A stretch of DNA of 7,663 nucleotides from Verrucomicrobiota bacterium (GTDB lineage: Bacteria; Verrucomicrobiota; Verrucomicrobiia; Chthoniobacterales; UBA10450): contig QHOR01000172.1 of assembly GCA_003219395.1 (NCBI GenBank), positions 1-7,663 of the forward strand, read 5' to 3'. A program made the position numbers and the translations under genes. The first letter of the stretch is position 1. Every line of letters starts with the position of its first letter. The notes under the pieces are model-generated. The model saw nothing but the letters and a program-made list of their open reading frames with translations. It searched no databases and had not been told where the DNA came from. Positions 1-6,473 of this stretch are shown piece by piece.

Positions 1-335
1 TGGAGAAATGCACCTTCTGTGTCCAACGCATCGAAGAAGCAAAAATCGCCGCGCTCGCCCGCGCCGGCGCTTCCCCGGACACGCTGATCCCGCGCGATTC
101 ATTCACCACCGCCTGCGCACAGGCGTGTCCGACCGAGGCGATTGTCTTTGGCGATATCAAGGATCCTGAAAGCCGTGTGTCCAAAATGAAACAGCAGGAT
201 CGGAATTACCGGATTCTTGAATATTTGAACGTGGTCCCGCGAGTCAGTTATCTCGCGCGCATTCGCAATCCGAACCCGAAGATGCCCGATGCGGAAAATA
301 TTGGGATCGCAACTTTTGAAGAGAAATCAGCATGA
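1..335 (+). CDS. actB: Alternative complex III iron-sulfur subunit ActB, C-terminal 110 residues (5' partial)
   Basis: The frame beginning at base 3 is open to the TGA at 333-335 and gives 110 residues of the end of a large protein. ActB is the periplasm-facing molybdopterin-oxidoreductase-like subunit of ACIII with a ferredoxin-like iron-sulfur domain; it receives electrons from quinol oxidised at ActC. The fragment shows the last part of that domain: CTFC at residues 3-6 of the fragment, and C38-x3-C42-P followed by TEAIVFGD, the usual dicluster 4Fe-4S pattern. A short tail, VPRVSYLARIRNPNP, is the typical ActB ending after the last cluster. ActC, D, E and F follow in the canonical order, which separates it from other NrfC/PsrB-type ferredoxin subunits. 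The stop overlaps an ATG (ATGA, 332-335) that opens only a 46-codon ORF, not actC itself. ActA and most of ActB lie outside the window. Confidence 0.9.
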   Translation, partial: EKCTFCVQRIEEAKIAALARAGASPDTLIPRDSFTTACAQACPTEAIVFGDIKDPESRVSKMKQQDRNYRILEYLNVVPRVSYLARIRNPNPKMPDAENIGIATFEEKSA

Positions 336-361
336 GCGATTGGGGATTTTCGATATTGCGT

Positions 362-418
362 TGTAGCCACGTGCCTGTGGCACGTTCTCTCCGGACGGGC
401 CACAGGGTCGTGGCTACA
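362..418. repeat. Imperfect palindromic (REP-like) element between actB and actC
   Basis: The two arms 362-381 and 399-418 are inverted copies of 20 bases with two mismatches; the left arm reads TGTAGCCACGTGCCTGTGGC and the right arm ends CGTGGCTACA. They enclose a 17-base loop. The left half can also fold alone: ACGTGCC (369-375) pairs with GGCACGT (379-385) around TGT. It lies in a non-coding gap inside an operon, is not followed by a T-run, and so looks more like a dispersed palindromic element than a terminator. Its outer end, GGCTACA, matches the end of the palindrome at the actE/actF junction. Confidence 0.65.
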
Positions 419-433
419 GCTCCTGTTCACGAT

Positions 434-461
434 CCGCACTCCGCAGTCCGCAATCCACAAT
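434..461. repeat. Four degenerate heptamer repeats, consensus CCGCAAT
   Basis: Four contiguous 7-base units read CCGCACT, CCGCAGT, CCGCAAT and CCACAAT, each differing from its neighbour at one position. The array sits between the palindrome and the actC start and is followed by CCTCCACCTGATT. It leaves actC without a purine-rich ribosome binding site. Heptamer arrays of this kind are short tandem repeats; slippage or association with the adjacent palindrome could explain them. Confidence 0.6.
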
Positions 462-474
462 CCTCCACCTGATT

Positions 475-1923
475 ATGGACGGAGCACCAACAGCACCGGA
501 GATGACGGGAACGGTCGAGCAACAAGTGGCCCGCGTACCGCTTGTTCTGCACCGGCGCAACTTCAGTTGGTTGACAGAACGGATCTCCGGAGTGGCGGAA
601 CAACCCGCACCGCGCTGGTGGTGGGTGGCCTTCGCTATCACCTCAAGCATCGCGACCTTCGGGCTGTTTTGCATTGGATATCTAATTTCCACCGGCGTCG
701 GCACGTGGGGAAATCAAATCCCCGTCGGCTGGGCGTGGGACATTACAAATTTCGTTTTCTGGATCGGTATCGGACACGCCGGCACCCTGATCTCAGCCAT
801 CCTGTTCCTGCTCCGACAAAAGTGGCGTACTTCGATCAACCGGTCTGCCGAGGCAATGACCCTTTTTGCAGTTATCTGCGCGGCGGTTTTCCCGGGTATT
901 CACGTCGGCCGGTTCTGGATGGCGTGGTACCTGGCGCCAGCGCCTAACAACTGGGCGATCTGGCAAAATTTCCGCAGCCCGCTGATGTGGGATGTGTTTG
1001 CGGTCTCGACCTATTTCACTGTCTCGGTGCTATTTTGGTACACCGGTTTGATTCCGGATTTGGCGACGTTGCGCGATCGAGCAACCACAAAGGTCAGAAA
1101 GTTTCTTTTTGGAATTTTTGCTTGCGGCTGGCGTGGCTCAAATCGCAATTGGCGCCATTACGAGATGGCCTATCTGCTTCTGGCCGGTCTTTCCACGCCA
1201 CTGGTCCTTTCAGTGCATAGCGTCGTATCCTTCGATTTCGCAACCTCGGTCTTACCAACGTGGCACACGACAATCTTTCCGCCTTATTTCGTGGCGGGCG
1301 CGATCTTCGGCGGGTTCGCCATGGTGCTGACCCTTCTGCTTCCGGCGCGTGCCATATTCAAATTGCACGATGTAATTACTCCCCAACACGTCGATAAAAT
1401 GGCGAAAATCATTTTATTGACGGGCTCCTTCGTGGCCTACGCCTATGCGATGGAGTTTTTTGTAGCCTGGTATAGCGGCAACTCGTACGAGCGATTCGCC
1501 TTTTGGAACCGTATCTTCGGGCCCTATTGGTGGTACTGGTGGTTCGGCATGCTTTTCTGCAATTGCCTTTCGCCGCAGCTTTTCTGGTTCAAGTGGTGCC
1601 GGCGGAATGTGTTTGTCGTCTTTTTCGTCTCGATGTGCGTGAACGCGGGCATGTGGTTTGAGCGTTTCATCATTATTGCCGGCGGTTTGACCCGCGATTT
1701 CCTGCCCTCCTCATGGCGAGTTTATCACCCGACCTGGGTGGACATTTGGACATACATCGGCACGATCGGAATTTTCACTTCACTTTTCCTGCTATTCATT
1801 CGGTTCCTGCCGATGATTGCCATGTCCGAAGTGAAGACAGCGGTGCCGGAGGCCGACCCGCATTACGGTATACCGCCTGGGACTCAATCTGTATCTCCCG
1901 GAGGAAAGGAGCGCACGCGATGA
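475..1923 (+). CDS. actC: Alternative complex III membrane subunit ActC (NrfD/PsrC-like quinol oxidation subunit)
   Basis: The 482-residue product is a polytopic inner-membrane protein of the NrfD/PsrC family, the ACIII subunit that binds menaquinol and passes electrons to ActB. It has about ten hydrophobic helices between residues 50 and 445. Features typical of ActC include the lead-in [16 protein letters not shown] (residues 24-39), [15 protein letters not shown] (98-112), [10 protein letters not shown] (139-148), [11 protein letters not shown] (171-181), [11 protein letters not shown] (246-256) and [12 protein letters not shown] (390-401). His143, Asp173 and Asp254 fall where quinol-site or proton-path residues have been proposed for ActC (from memory of the family). 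The start at 475 follows the actB gap directly and gives the usual short cytoplasmic N-terminus, but no Shine-Dalgarno is visible; Met at 502 is an alternative. The end overlaps the actD start by four bases. The length is normal for the family. Confidence 0.93.
   Translation: MDGAPTAPEMTGTVEQQVARVPLVLHRRNFSWLTERISGVAEQPAPRWWWVAFAITSSIATFGLFCIGYLISTGVGTWGNQIPVGWAWDITNFVFWIGIGHAGTLISAILFLLRQKWRTSINRSAEAMTLFAVICAAVFPGIHVGRFWMAWYLAPAPNNWAIWQNFRSPLMWDVFAVSTYFTVSVLFWYTGLIPDLATLRDRATTKVRKFLFGIFACGWRGSNRNWRHYEMAYLLLAGLSTPLVLSVHSVVSFDFATSVLPTWHTTIFPPYFVAGAIFGGFAMVLTLLLPARAIFKLHDVITPQHVDKMAKIILLTGSFVAYAYAMEFFVAWYSGNSYERFAFWNRIFGPYWWYWWFGMLFCNCLSPQLFWFKWCRRNVFVVFFVSMCVNAGMWFERFIIIAGGLTRDFLPSSWRVYHPTWVDIWTYIGTIGIFTSLFLLFIRFLPMIAMSEVKTAVPEADPHYGIPPGTQSVSPGGKERTR
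1905..1911 (+). promoter_or_regulatory. Ribosome binding site for actD
   Basis: AAAGGAG lies inside the end of actC, eight bases before the ATG at 1920; a second GGAGG is just upstream at 1900-1904. It supports the ATG at 1920 (or the adjacent ATG at 1923) as the actD start rather than upstream in-frame codons inside actC. Confidence 0.6.
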
Positions 1924-2477
1924 TGAGGACTCCTGCCGGGCACAAGGTGTATGCCATGGCTGCGGAATACCCCAGCGCGGCCGCGCTTTACCAAGCAGCC
2001 AAACACGTTCGTGACGCCGGTTTCAAACGCTGGGATGTATTTTCCCCGTTTCCGATTCACGGAATGGATGAGGCGATGGGCCTGGGAAAATCCTGGTTGA
2101 GCGGATGGGTCTTGTTCGGCGGCGTCACTGGTTTGCTTACCGCCGCTGTCGTCGAATTTGGGCCGTCATCGATTCTCTACAAGCTCGATGTGCATGGCAA
2201 ACCGTGGAATTTTTGGACTGTCCGCGCGTTCTTCCCGATCATGTTTGAATTGACGGTTCTTTTCGGGGCGTTCGCCGCATTTTTCTCAATGCTCGGCATG
2301 AACGGATTACCGCGCTGGTATCATCCGATGTTTAACTGGGAACGGTTTGTTCGCGTGAGCAACGACGGTTTTTTTCTCGCGATTGAAGCCCGCGATCCAC
2401 GGTTCACCGAAAATGGTGTGCGCGAATTGCTGGAAAGAACCGGTGGCGAACACATAACCATTGTGCACGAGGACTGA
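1920..2477 (+). CDS. actD: Alternative complex III subunit ActD (DUF3341 family)
   Basis: The 185-residue product matches ActD, a small ACIII subunit with two membrane helices that sits beside ActC. It begins with a soluble domain, [24 protein letters not shown], then the family signature [25 protein letters not shown] (about residues 36-60). Two helices follow, near residues 61-80 and 103-123, separated by a loop with GKPWNFW, then [13 protein letters not shown] and a C-terminal soluble domain ending in an acidic tail. The frame is open further upstream, but those codons overlap actC; the ATG at 1920 overlaps the actC stop (ATGA) and has a good ribosome binding site. A second Met follows at once. 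ActD contains no cofactor ligands, and its role in the complex is structural or in proton translocation by inference. Confidence 0.92.
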   Translation: MMRTPAGHKVYAMAAEYPSAAALYQAAKHVRDAGFKRWDVFSPFPIHGMDEAMGLGKSWLSGWVLFGGVTGLLTAAVVEFGPSSILYKLDVHGKPWNFWTVRAFFPIMFELTVLFGAFAAFFSMLGMNGLPRWYHPMFNWERFVRVSNDGFFLAIEARDPRFTENGVRELLERTGGEHITIVHED

Positions 2478-2479
2478 AT

Positions 2480-3196
2480 ATGTTGCGGGGCTTTGTGGTG
2501 ATTTTTGTTTTGTGCGGCATCGCGATCATCGCGGTCTTTGGGTTTCGTGGGCGGAAGAGCACCGCCCCGCCGACCGAAGTTTTCCCCGATATGGTGCGTC
2601 AGATGAAGGTCCGTGCGCAAGCACCGCTCGGTCTTTTTGCGGACGGGCGCGGACCACGTCTCCCAGTCGCAGGCACAGTGCCCGTTGGGTACGAAATGCC
2701 AAAGCCGGGGTCAAGTGAGCAGCCGGGAACGGACGTGGGTCCCTGGTCTCATCCGCAGGCTGGCTTTAGCGAGGGCACCGATTATTACAATACGGGCAAA
2801 ATGGGCGATCGCTGGGGGACAGGCATCCCACTTCCGGTCACCCGCGAGTTGATGGAGCGTGGACAACAGCGCTTCAACATAACCTGCGCCATGTGTCACG
2901 GCGCTACCGCGGCAGGAAACGGGATTACGAAACAGTACGGACTCGCGACTGTTGTTTCACTTCAGGATGAGCGAATCCGGAAGATGTCCGATGGCGAGAT
3001 TTTCAATACGATTACGAATGGTAAAAACACGATGATGGCCTATGGACCAAACGTCATTGTACCTGATCGCTGGGCAATCATCGCGTATCTGCGTGCGTTA
3101 CAGCGCAGCCAAAATGCAACGACCGCCGATGTTCCTGAGCAGCGGCGCGCAGAACTGGAGAAGCCGGCGTCACCCCCGCCGGCTACAGCAAAATGA
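2480..3196 (+). CDS. actE: Alternative complex III monohaem cytochrome c subunit ActE
   Basis: The 238-residue product is ActE, a membrane-anchored, periplasmic cytochrome c of ACIII that helps carry electrons to the terminal acceptor. An N-terminal hydrophobic segment covers residues 4-21. Cys12 in this segment could be a lipidation site as in other ActE proteins, but the preceding residues (FVL) fit a lipobox poorly, so an uncleaved anchor is equally possible. The haem c motif CAMCH is at 136-140, and Met185 or Met186 in KNTMMAYG is the likely axial ligand. The region before the haem, with DMVRQMKVRAQAPLGLFADGRGPRLP split over residues 37-62, is characteristic of the family. The ATG is two bases after actD, with GAGG at 2469-2472 as a weak ribosome binding site. 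The last ten residues, PASPPPATAK, are encoded by a palindromic sequence and may be an acquired tail. Confidence 0.93.
   Translation: MLRGFVVIFVLCGIAIIAVFGFRGRKSTAPPTEVFPDMVRQMKVRAQAPLGLFADGRGPRLPVAGTVPVGYEMPKPGSSEQPGTDVGPWSHPQAGFSEGTDYYNTGKMGDRWGTGIPLPVTRELMERGQQRFNITCAMCHGATAAGNGITKQYGLATVVSLQDERIRKMSDGEIFNTITNGKNTMMAYGPNVIVPDRWAIIAYLRALQRSQNATTADVPEQRRAELEKPASPPPATAK
3163..3183. repeat. Perfect 7-bp inverted repeat at the actE/actF junction
   Basis: GCCGGCG (3163-3169) and CGCCGGC (3177-3183) are separated by seven bases. The element continues to TACA, giving the same GGCTACA end as the palindrome at 362-418. It encodes the Pro/Ala-rich end of ActE and stops nine bases before the actF ATG. 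It could be a third type of dispersed palindrome, or a hairpin affecting translation of actF. Confidence 0.5.
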
Positions 3197-4395
3197 GCGA
3201 GCGTTCCCACACTCTCCCAACACCTGAAGGCGAGTATTTCGAGAGCAGCCGATTCGCGGGGCTCTCGTCGCTCCTCGGATTGATTGCCATTGTGGCGCTC
3301 GCCCTTTGCGCTTTAGGCGCTTTTCTAAATCCGCATCAATTCAGTTTTTCGTGGCTCTTTGCGTTCGCGTTTTTCTTCACGCTTTGCGCCGGCTGCTTTT
3401 TCTGGACGATTGTACATCATGCCACCGATGCCGACTGGTCGGTGGTGGTGCGGCGCCAGTTAGAAAATCTTGGAGCATTGCTGGTAGTACTGGCGATTCT
3501 TTTTGTGCCCATCCTTCTCCTTCGCCGCCATCTGTATTCATGGATGGATATCCCGCCAGGTGTGGAATCTTCGCTGGATGCAAAGCGCGCCTATCTCAAT
3601 TGGTATTTCTTTCTCGGCCGTGCCGTTGTGTTCCTGGGCTTTTTCCTTTGCGCAGCGCTCGCTTTGCGCCGCTTGTCGGTGAAACAGGACAACGACGGAA
3701 ATCCACGGTTCACGATTCTGATGCGCAAGGTCGCGTTCATCAGCCTTCCGATGTTCGCGCTTTGTCTCACGTTTGGCGCGTTCGATTGGCTGATGAGCCT
3801 GAACTACCGCTGGTTCTCCACCATGTTTGGCGTGTACATCTTCGCAGGTGCAGCGGGTAGCTCGATGTCACTGCTTGTTCTCGTCATCACAGGCTTGCGA
3901 CGGGCTGGTTATTTGAAGGACATCATCACGCTTGAGCATTACCACATAATGGGAAAATGGATGTTGGCCTTCTGCATTTTTTGGGCCTACATCGGCTTCG
4001 GCCAGTACATGCTGATCTGGTACGCGAATATCCCGGAGGAGACTCAATTCTTTATCACGCGAAACACCGAATCGTGGTGGGCATTGAGCATGCTGCTGGT
4101 GGTCGGCCGCTTTTTTGTCTGTTTTGGGATTCTCCTGTTGCGCTCAATTAAAAAGGAGCCGCGGCACCTTTGCTGGCTCGCGGGATGGATTGTCTTCATG
4201 CAACTACTCGACATGTACATCATCGTGCTGCCAGCCCTGCACGGCACTGGTGTTCATTTCAGTATCTGGGATTTGCTTTCCCTGATCGCCATCGGCGCAA
4301 CGCTCGGCTTCGTTTACCTGCGAATTGTACCGCGAACTTCTCTCTTTCCGGTGCGCGATCCGCGGCTGATTGAATCTTTGAACTTGGTGAACTGA
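3193..4395 (+). CDS. actF: Alternative complex III membrane subunit ActF
   Basis: The 400-residue product is ActF, the second NrfD-like polytopic subunit of ACIII, which packs against ActD and ActC and is thought to help form the proton path. About ten hydrophobic helices run from residue 22 to 378. Conserved family segments visible are FFWTIVHHATDADWSVVVRR (69-88), SWMDIPPGV (116-124), GAFDWLMSLNYRWFSTMFG (195-213), EHYHIMGKWMLAFCIFWAYI (248-267), FGQYMLIWYANIPEE (269-283) and LDMYIIVLPALH (339-350). The ATG overlaps the actE stop (ATGA) and no strong ribosome binding site precedes it, so translation is probably coupled to actE. The next gene begins one base after its stop. Length and ending are ordinary for the family. 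Confidence 0.93.
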   Translation: MSERSHTLPTPEGEYFESSRFAGLSSLLGLIAIVALALCALGAFLNPHQFSFSWLFAFAFFFTLCAGCFFWTIVHHATDADWSVVVRRQLENLGALLVVLAILFVPILLLRRHLYSWMDIPPGVESSLDAKRAYLNWYFFLGRAVVFLGFFLCAALALRRLSVKQDNDGNPRFTILMRKVAFISLPMFALCLTFGAFDWLMSLNYRWFSTMFGVYIFAGAAGSSMSLLVLVITGLRRAGYLKDIITLEHYHIMGKWMLAFCIFWAYIGFGQYMLIWYANIPEETQFFITRNTESWWALSMLLVVGRFFVCFGILLLRSIKKEPRHLCWLAGWIVFMQLLDMYIIVLPALHGTGVHFSIWDLLSLIAIGATLGFVYLRIVPRTSLFPVRDPRLIESLNLVN

Positions 4396-4396
4396 T

Positions 4397-4921
4397 ATGA
4401 CAGGCAACGAATCGCTTTATCAAGTTGCCCGTGCACGCGCTCCATTGTCGGCATGGTTCGGCATCGTGCTCCTGTTTGTACTTTTTGGTGTGATCGTCCT
4501 CGCATTTGTTGGGCCGAGTCAGCGTGGAACTGATTACGAAGCGAACCGGGCGAAAAAACGCGTGGAGAATTTGAAGACGTTACGCGACGAAGCGGACAAA
4601 GCTTTGACGACTTATACGTGGGTCGACAAAAACAAAGGCGTGGCTCGTATTCCGATCGAGCGCGCCATGGAATTGACGGTTGCCGACCTGTCGAAGCAAA
4701 AGCCCGCGCCTGCAGGTCCCATCGCTACGCCGGAAACGCAGTCGACCGCAGGCGCTGGAGCGAGTCCTGTTCCTGCATCTCCTGCCCCGGCAGGCTCTCC
4801 GAAACCGGGCGGCTCGTCGCCTGCGGCCTCGCCAGCCGCGCAAGCACCAGCTTCTCCTTCGCCTCCGGCTCAGTCGTCATCGCCGAGCTCTGCTTCACCC
4901 AGCCCTGCGAAAAATCCATGA
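4397..4921 (+). CDS. Single-pass membrane protein of unknown function with Ala/Pro/Ser-rich tail
   Basis: The 174-residue product has a short N-terminus, one membrane helix at about residues 17-39, a charged helical stretch at 46-71 (YEANRAKKRVENLKTLRDEA), a compact segment TYTWVDKNKGVARIPIERAM (72-91) continuing to ADL, and a disordered tail rich in Ala, Pro, Ser and Gly from about 102 to the end. The tail should lie in the periplasm. No cofactor-binding residues are visible and there are no cysteines or histidines. I recall the WVDKxKGxxRIPIxRAMEL-type segment in small proteins of act/cox clusters in related bacteria, which would make this an accessory or assembly subunit, but I cannot name the family. 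The ATG follows the actF stop by one base, so it is part of the operon. The stop overlaps an ATG that opens a 25-codon ORF. Confidence 0.8.
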   Translation: MTGNESLYQVARARAPLSAWFGIVLLFVLFGVIVLAFVGPSQRGTDYEANRAKKRVENLKTLRDEADKALTTYTWVDKNKGVARIPIERAMELTVADLSKQKPAPAGPIATPETQSTAGAGASPVPASPAPAGSPKPGGSSPAASPAAQAPASPSPPAQSSSPSSASPSPAKNP

Positions 4922-4957
4922 CCAACCTCACCGTTTCAATATTTCAACATGTTCTTG

Positions 4958-4983
4958 TCCGCCGGAGCCTTGGAGAAGGAGGC
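4958..4983. repeat. Probable degenerate copy of a dispersed intergenic repeat
   Basis: The stretch starting TCCGCCGGAGCCTTGGAGAA and running to 4983 resembles, from memory, GC-rich repeats of the form TCCGCCGAAGC...GGCGGA scattered in several environmental bacterial genomes. Folding is weak here: only CCTT/AAGG (4968-4971 with 4976-4979) and an interrupted outer CC-CC/GG-GG can pair. It supplies the ribosome binding site of the next gene. A genome-wide search is needed to confirm it. Confidence 0.35.
4976..4982 (+). promoter_or_regulatory. Ribosome binding site for the CcoN-like gene
   Basis: AAGGAGG lies nine bases before the ATG at 4992. This decides the start, because the frame stays open for more than 300 bases upstream, overlapping the 174-residue gene. 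The site sits inside the repeat-like sequence at 4958-4983. Confidence 0.65.
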
Positions 4984-4991
4984 TGCGCTCA

Positions 4992-6473
4992 ATGAATCCT
5001 GCCGGAATACCACTGAAAGAGCCGTCTGTTTCCGCTGCTGCAGGTGACACGGAGCAATTCGAACGGGCTCTCATCGACGCGTCAACGCGCGTTCCGGTAT
5101 TGATCTTTTACACTTCCGCGGTCGCGTGGCTGATTCTCGGCACGCTGCTGGCCGGTTTCGTTTCGTTCAAGTTGCACACGCCGGATTTGCTTTCGGATGT
5201 CAGTTTTCTCACGTGGGGACGAGTGCGACCCGCCCACATGAACGTGATGGTGTACGGTTGGGCGTCCATGGCGGGAATGGGGACCGCAATTTGGTTGATG
5301 GCCCGGCTTTCTCGCACAGTGTTACGTTATCCATTGCTCCTGGTTGCGGGCGCCGGATTTTGGAATTTGGGAGTTCTTTTGGGCCTGTGCGGGATTCTTC
5401 TCGGCGATAGCACTGGTTACCAATGGCTCGAGTTTCCGAGCTATGCCGCGATTATCTTATTTGTCGCTTACACACTGGTTGCCTCGTGGGCAGTGCTGAT
5501 GTTCCGCTTTCGGCGCGGAGAGCAAATTTACATTACGCAATGGTATTTACTGGGTGCCTTTCTGTGGTTCCCATGGCTATACGCCGCTGGTCAGTTGATG
5601 CTTTTCGTGGTCCCGGTGCAGGGAGTTTTGCAAGCGGCTGTGAGCTGGTGGTACGCGAATAATCTGCTCTTTCTCTGGTTCGGGGCGATCGCGCTGGGCA
5701 CCGCCTATTACATGATTCCCAAAGTGATCGGTCGTCCGGTGTACAGTTATCATTTGGCGACGATCGGCTTCTGGAGCTACGCCTTGTTTTCGAGTTGGAC
5801 CGGGATGCAGCGCCTCGTCGATGGACCATTCCCGGCCTGGATGGTCACTGCCAGTATTGCAGCTACCATCCTCACTCTGATACCCGTCGCCACCGTCGGT
5901 CTCAATCATCACATGACCATGCAGGGTTATTTCCCTTTGATGCGCTACAGTCCGACCCTTCGTTTCACCGTGTTCGGGGCCATGTCTTACACCGTCTTTA
6001 GTCTAGTAGGTATTTTGATTTCGCTGCGTTCCGTGGCCCGCTACGTGAACTTCACTGAAGCAAGCGTGGCGTATTCGCACCTCGGTCTTTACGCGTTCTT
6101 CACGATGGTAATTTTCGGTTCCATGTACTACATCGTGCCACGATTAATTGGACGCGAGTGGCGCTACGCATCGTTGATCAAACTCCATTTCTGGGCGTCG
6201 GCCTACGGCATTGGGCTGATGACGCTGATGCTTCTGGCCGGCGGCTTTCTTCAAGGCTTCAGCATGGAAAATCCCTCGCTCACTTTCAGTGAGAGCGTCG
6301 AAAGTATTTTGCCTTACCTGCGCGGGCGCAGCTTGGCCGGCATTTTGCTCACCGTATCGCACTTCATCTTTGCGTATCATTTCGGATTGATGCTGCTGGG
6401 ATTAGGGCGCAAGTCGACCGTACCAACATTTCTTAATCCAGTTGAAGCGGAGGGAGCTGAAGCGCACATATGA
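4992..6473 (+). CDS. CcoN-like (cbb3 oxidase subunit I family) membrane protein lacking the O2-reducing centre
   Basis: The 493-residue product aligns along its whole length with CcoN: LTWGRVRPAHMN (73-84), a YITQWYLLGAF-type segment (180-190), VSWWYANN (217-224), YYMIPKVIGRPVYSYHL (239-255), FGSMYYIVPRLIGRE (375-389) and KLHFWASAYGI (397-407). It has about twelve membrane helices. Both low-spin haem b histidines remain: His82 (RPAH) and His363 (YSH). The catalytic residues do not. The CuB histidine of WWYGHN is Asn223; the GPHH pair is Gln273-Arg274; the cross-linked Tyr of YIWAGPHH is Ser267; the haem b3 histidine of GHVH is Tyr361; and the conserved Glu of FEG is Val339. The spacing between these positions equals that of Pseudomonas stutzeri CcoN as I recall it, with no gaps, so the alignment is firm. 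The protein is uninterrupted and flanked by an intact partner, so it is probably a functional electron-transfer or structural subunit and not a decaying oxidase. His306-His307 lie elsewhere and do not replace the CuB site. I give no gene symbol because ccoN would imply an oxidase. Confidence 0.88.
   Translation: MNPAGIPLKEPSVSAAAGDTEQFERALIDASTRVPVLIFYTSAVAWLILGTLLAGFVSFKLHTPDLLSDVSFLTWGRVRPAHMNVMVYGWASMAGMGTAIWLMARLSRTVLRYPLLLVAGAGFWNLGVLLGLCGILLGDSTGYQWLEFPSYAAIILFVAYTLVASWAVLMFRFRRGEQIYITQWYLLGAFLWFPWLYAAGQLMLFVVPVQGVLQAAVSWWYANNLLFLWFGAIALGTAYYMIPKVIGRPVYSYHLATIGFWSYALFSSWTGMQRLVDGPFPAWMVTASIAATILTLIPVATVGLNHHMTMQGYFPLMRYSPTLRFTVFGAMSYTVFSLVGILISLRSVARYVNFTEASVAYSHLGLYAFFTMVIFGSMYYIVPRLIGREWRYASLIKLHFWASAYGIGLMTLMLLAGGFLQGFSMENPSLTFSESVESILPYLRGRSLAGILLTVSHFIFAYHFGLMLLGLGRKSTVPTFLNPVEAEGAEAHI

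Larger units (their letters stand above)
332..472 (+). other. 46-codon mini-ORF bridging actB and actC, probably repeat-derived
   Basis: An ATG overlapping the actB stop (ATGA) opens a frame that ends at TGA 470-472, two bases before the actC ATG. The predicted peptide begins MSDWGFSILR. Most of it is translated from the palindrome at 362-418 and the heptamer array at 434-461, so it resembles no protein I recognise. The position is the one expected for the original coupled start of actC. One reading is that an element entered just after an ancestral start codon and actC now starts downstream. Another is that the mini-ORF carries ribosomes across the gap. I do not regard it as a functional protein gene. 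Confidence 0.3.
4918..4995 (+). other. 25-codon mini-ORF bridging the 174-residue gene and the CcoN-like gene
   Basis: The ATG overlaps the preceding stop (ATGA, 4918-4921) and the TGA overlaps the next start (ATGA, 4992-4995), so a ribosome could pass from gene to gene without a break. The peptide starts MTNLTVSIFQ and contains VRRSLGEGG, which is what a common intergenic repeat gives when translated, so it is unlikely to be a functional protein. The arrangement parallels the mini-ORF at 332-472. Confidence 0.35.

Noticed and set aside
362..418. Palindrome as a rho-independent terminator after actB
   Set aside because: No T-run follows on either side, and it lies within an operon whose downstream genes belong to the same complex; a repeat element fits better.
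571..576. TTGACA, a possible -35 promoter box
   Set aside because: It is inside actC coding sequence and has no -10-like hexamer at suitable distance.
4680..4991. Upstream in-frame extension of the CcoN-like gene (start at 4680)
   Set aside because: The added 104 residues are Arg/Leu-rich frame-shifted sequence overlapping the 174-residue gene; the ATG at 4992 has a strong ribosome binding site and gives the normal CcoN N-terminus.
4992..6473. CcoN-like gene as a nitric oxide reductase (NorB) or a decaying pseudogene
   Set aside because: NorB needs the same His ligands that are missing here; and the frame is full length with well-kept structural motifs, low-spin haem ligands and an intact partner gene, which is unlike decay.
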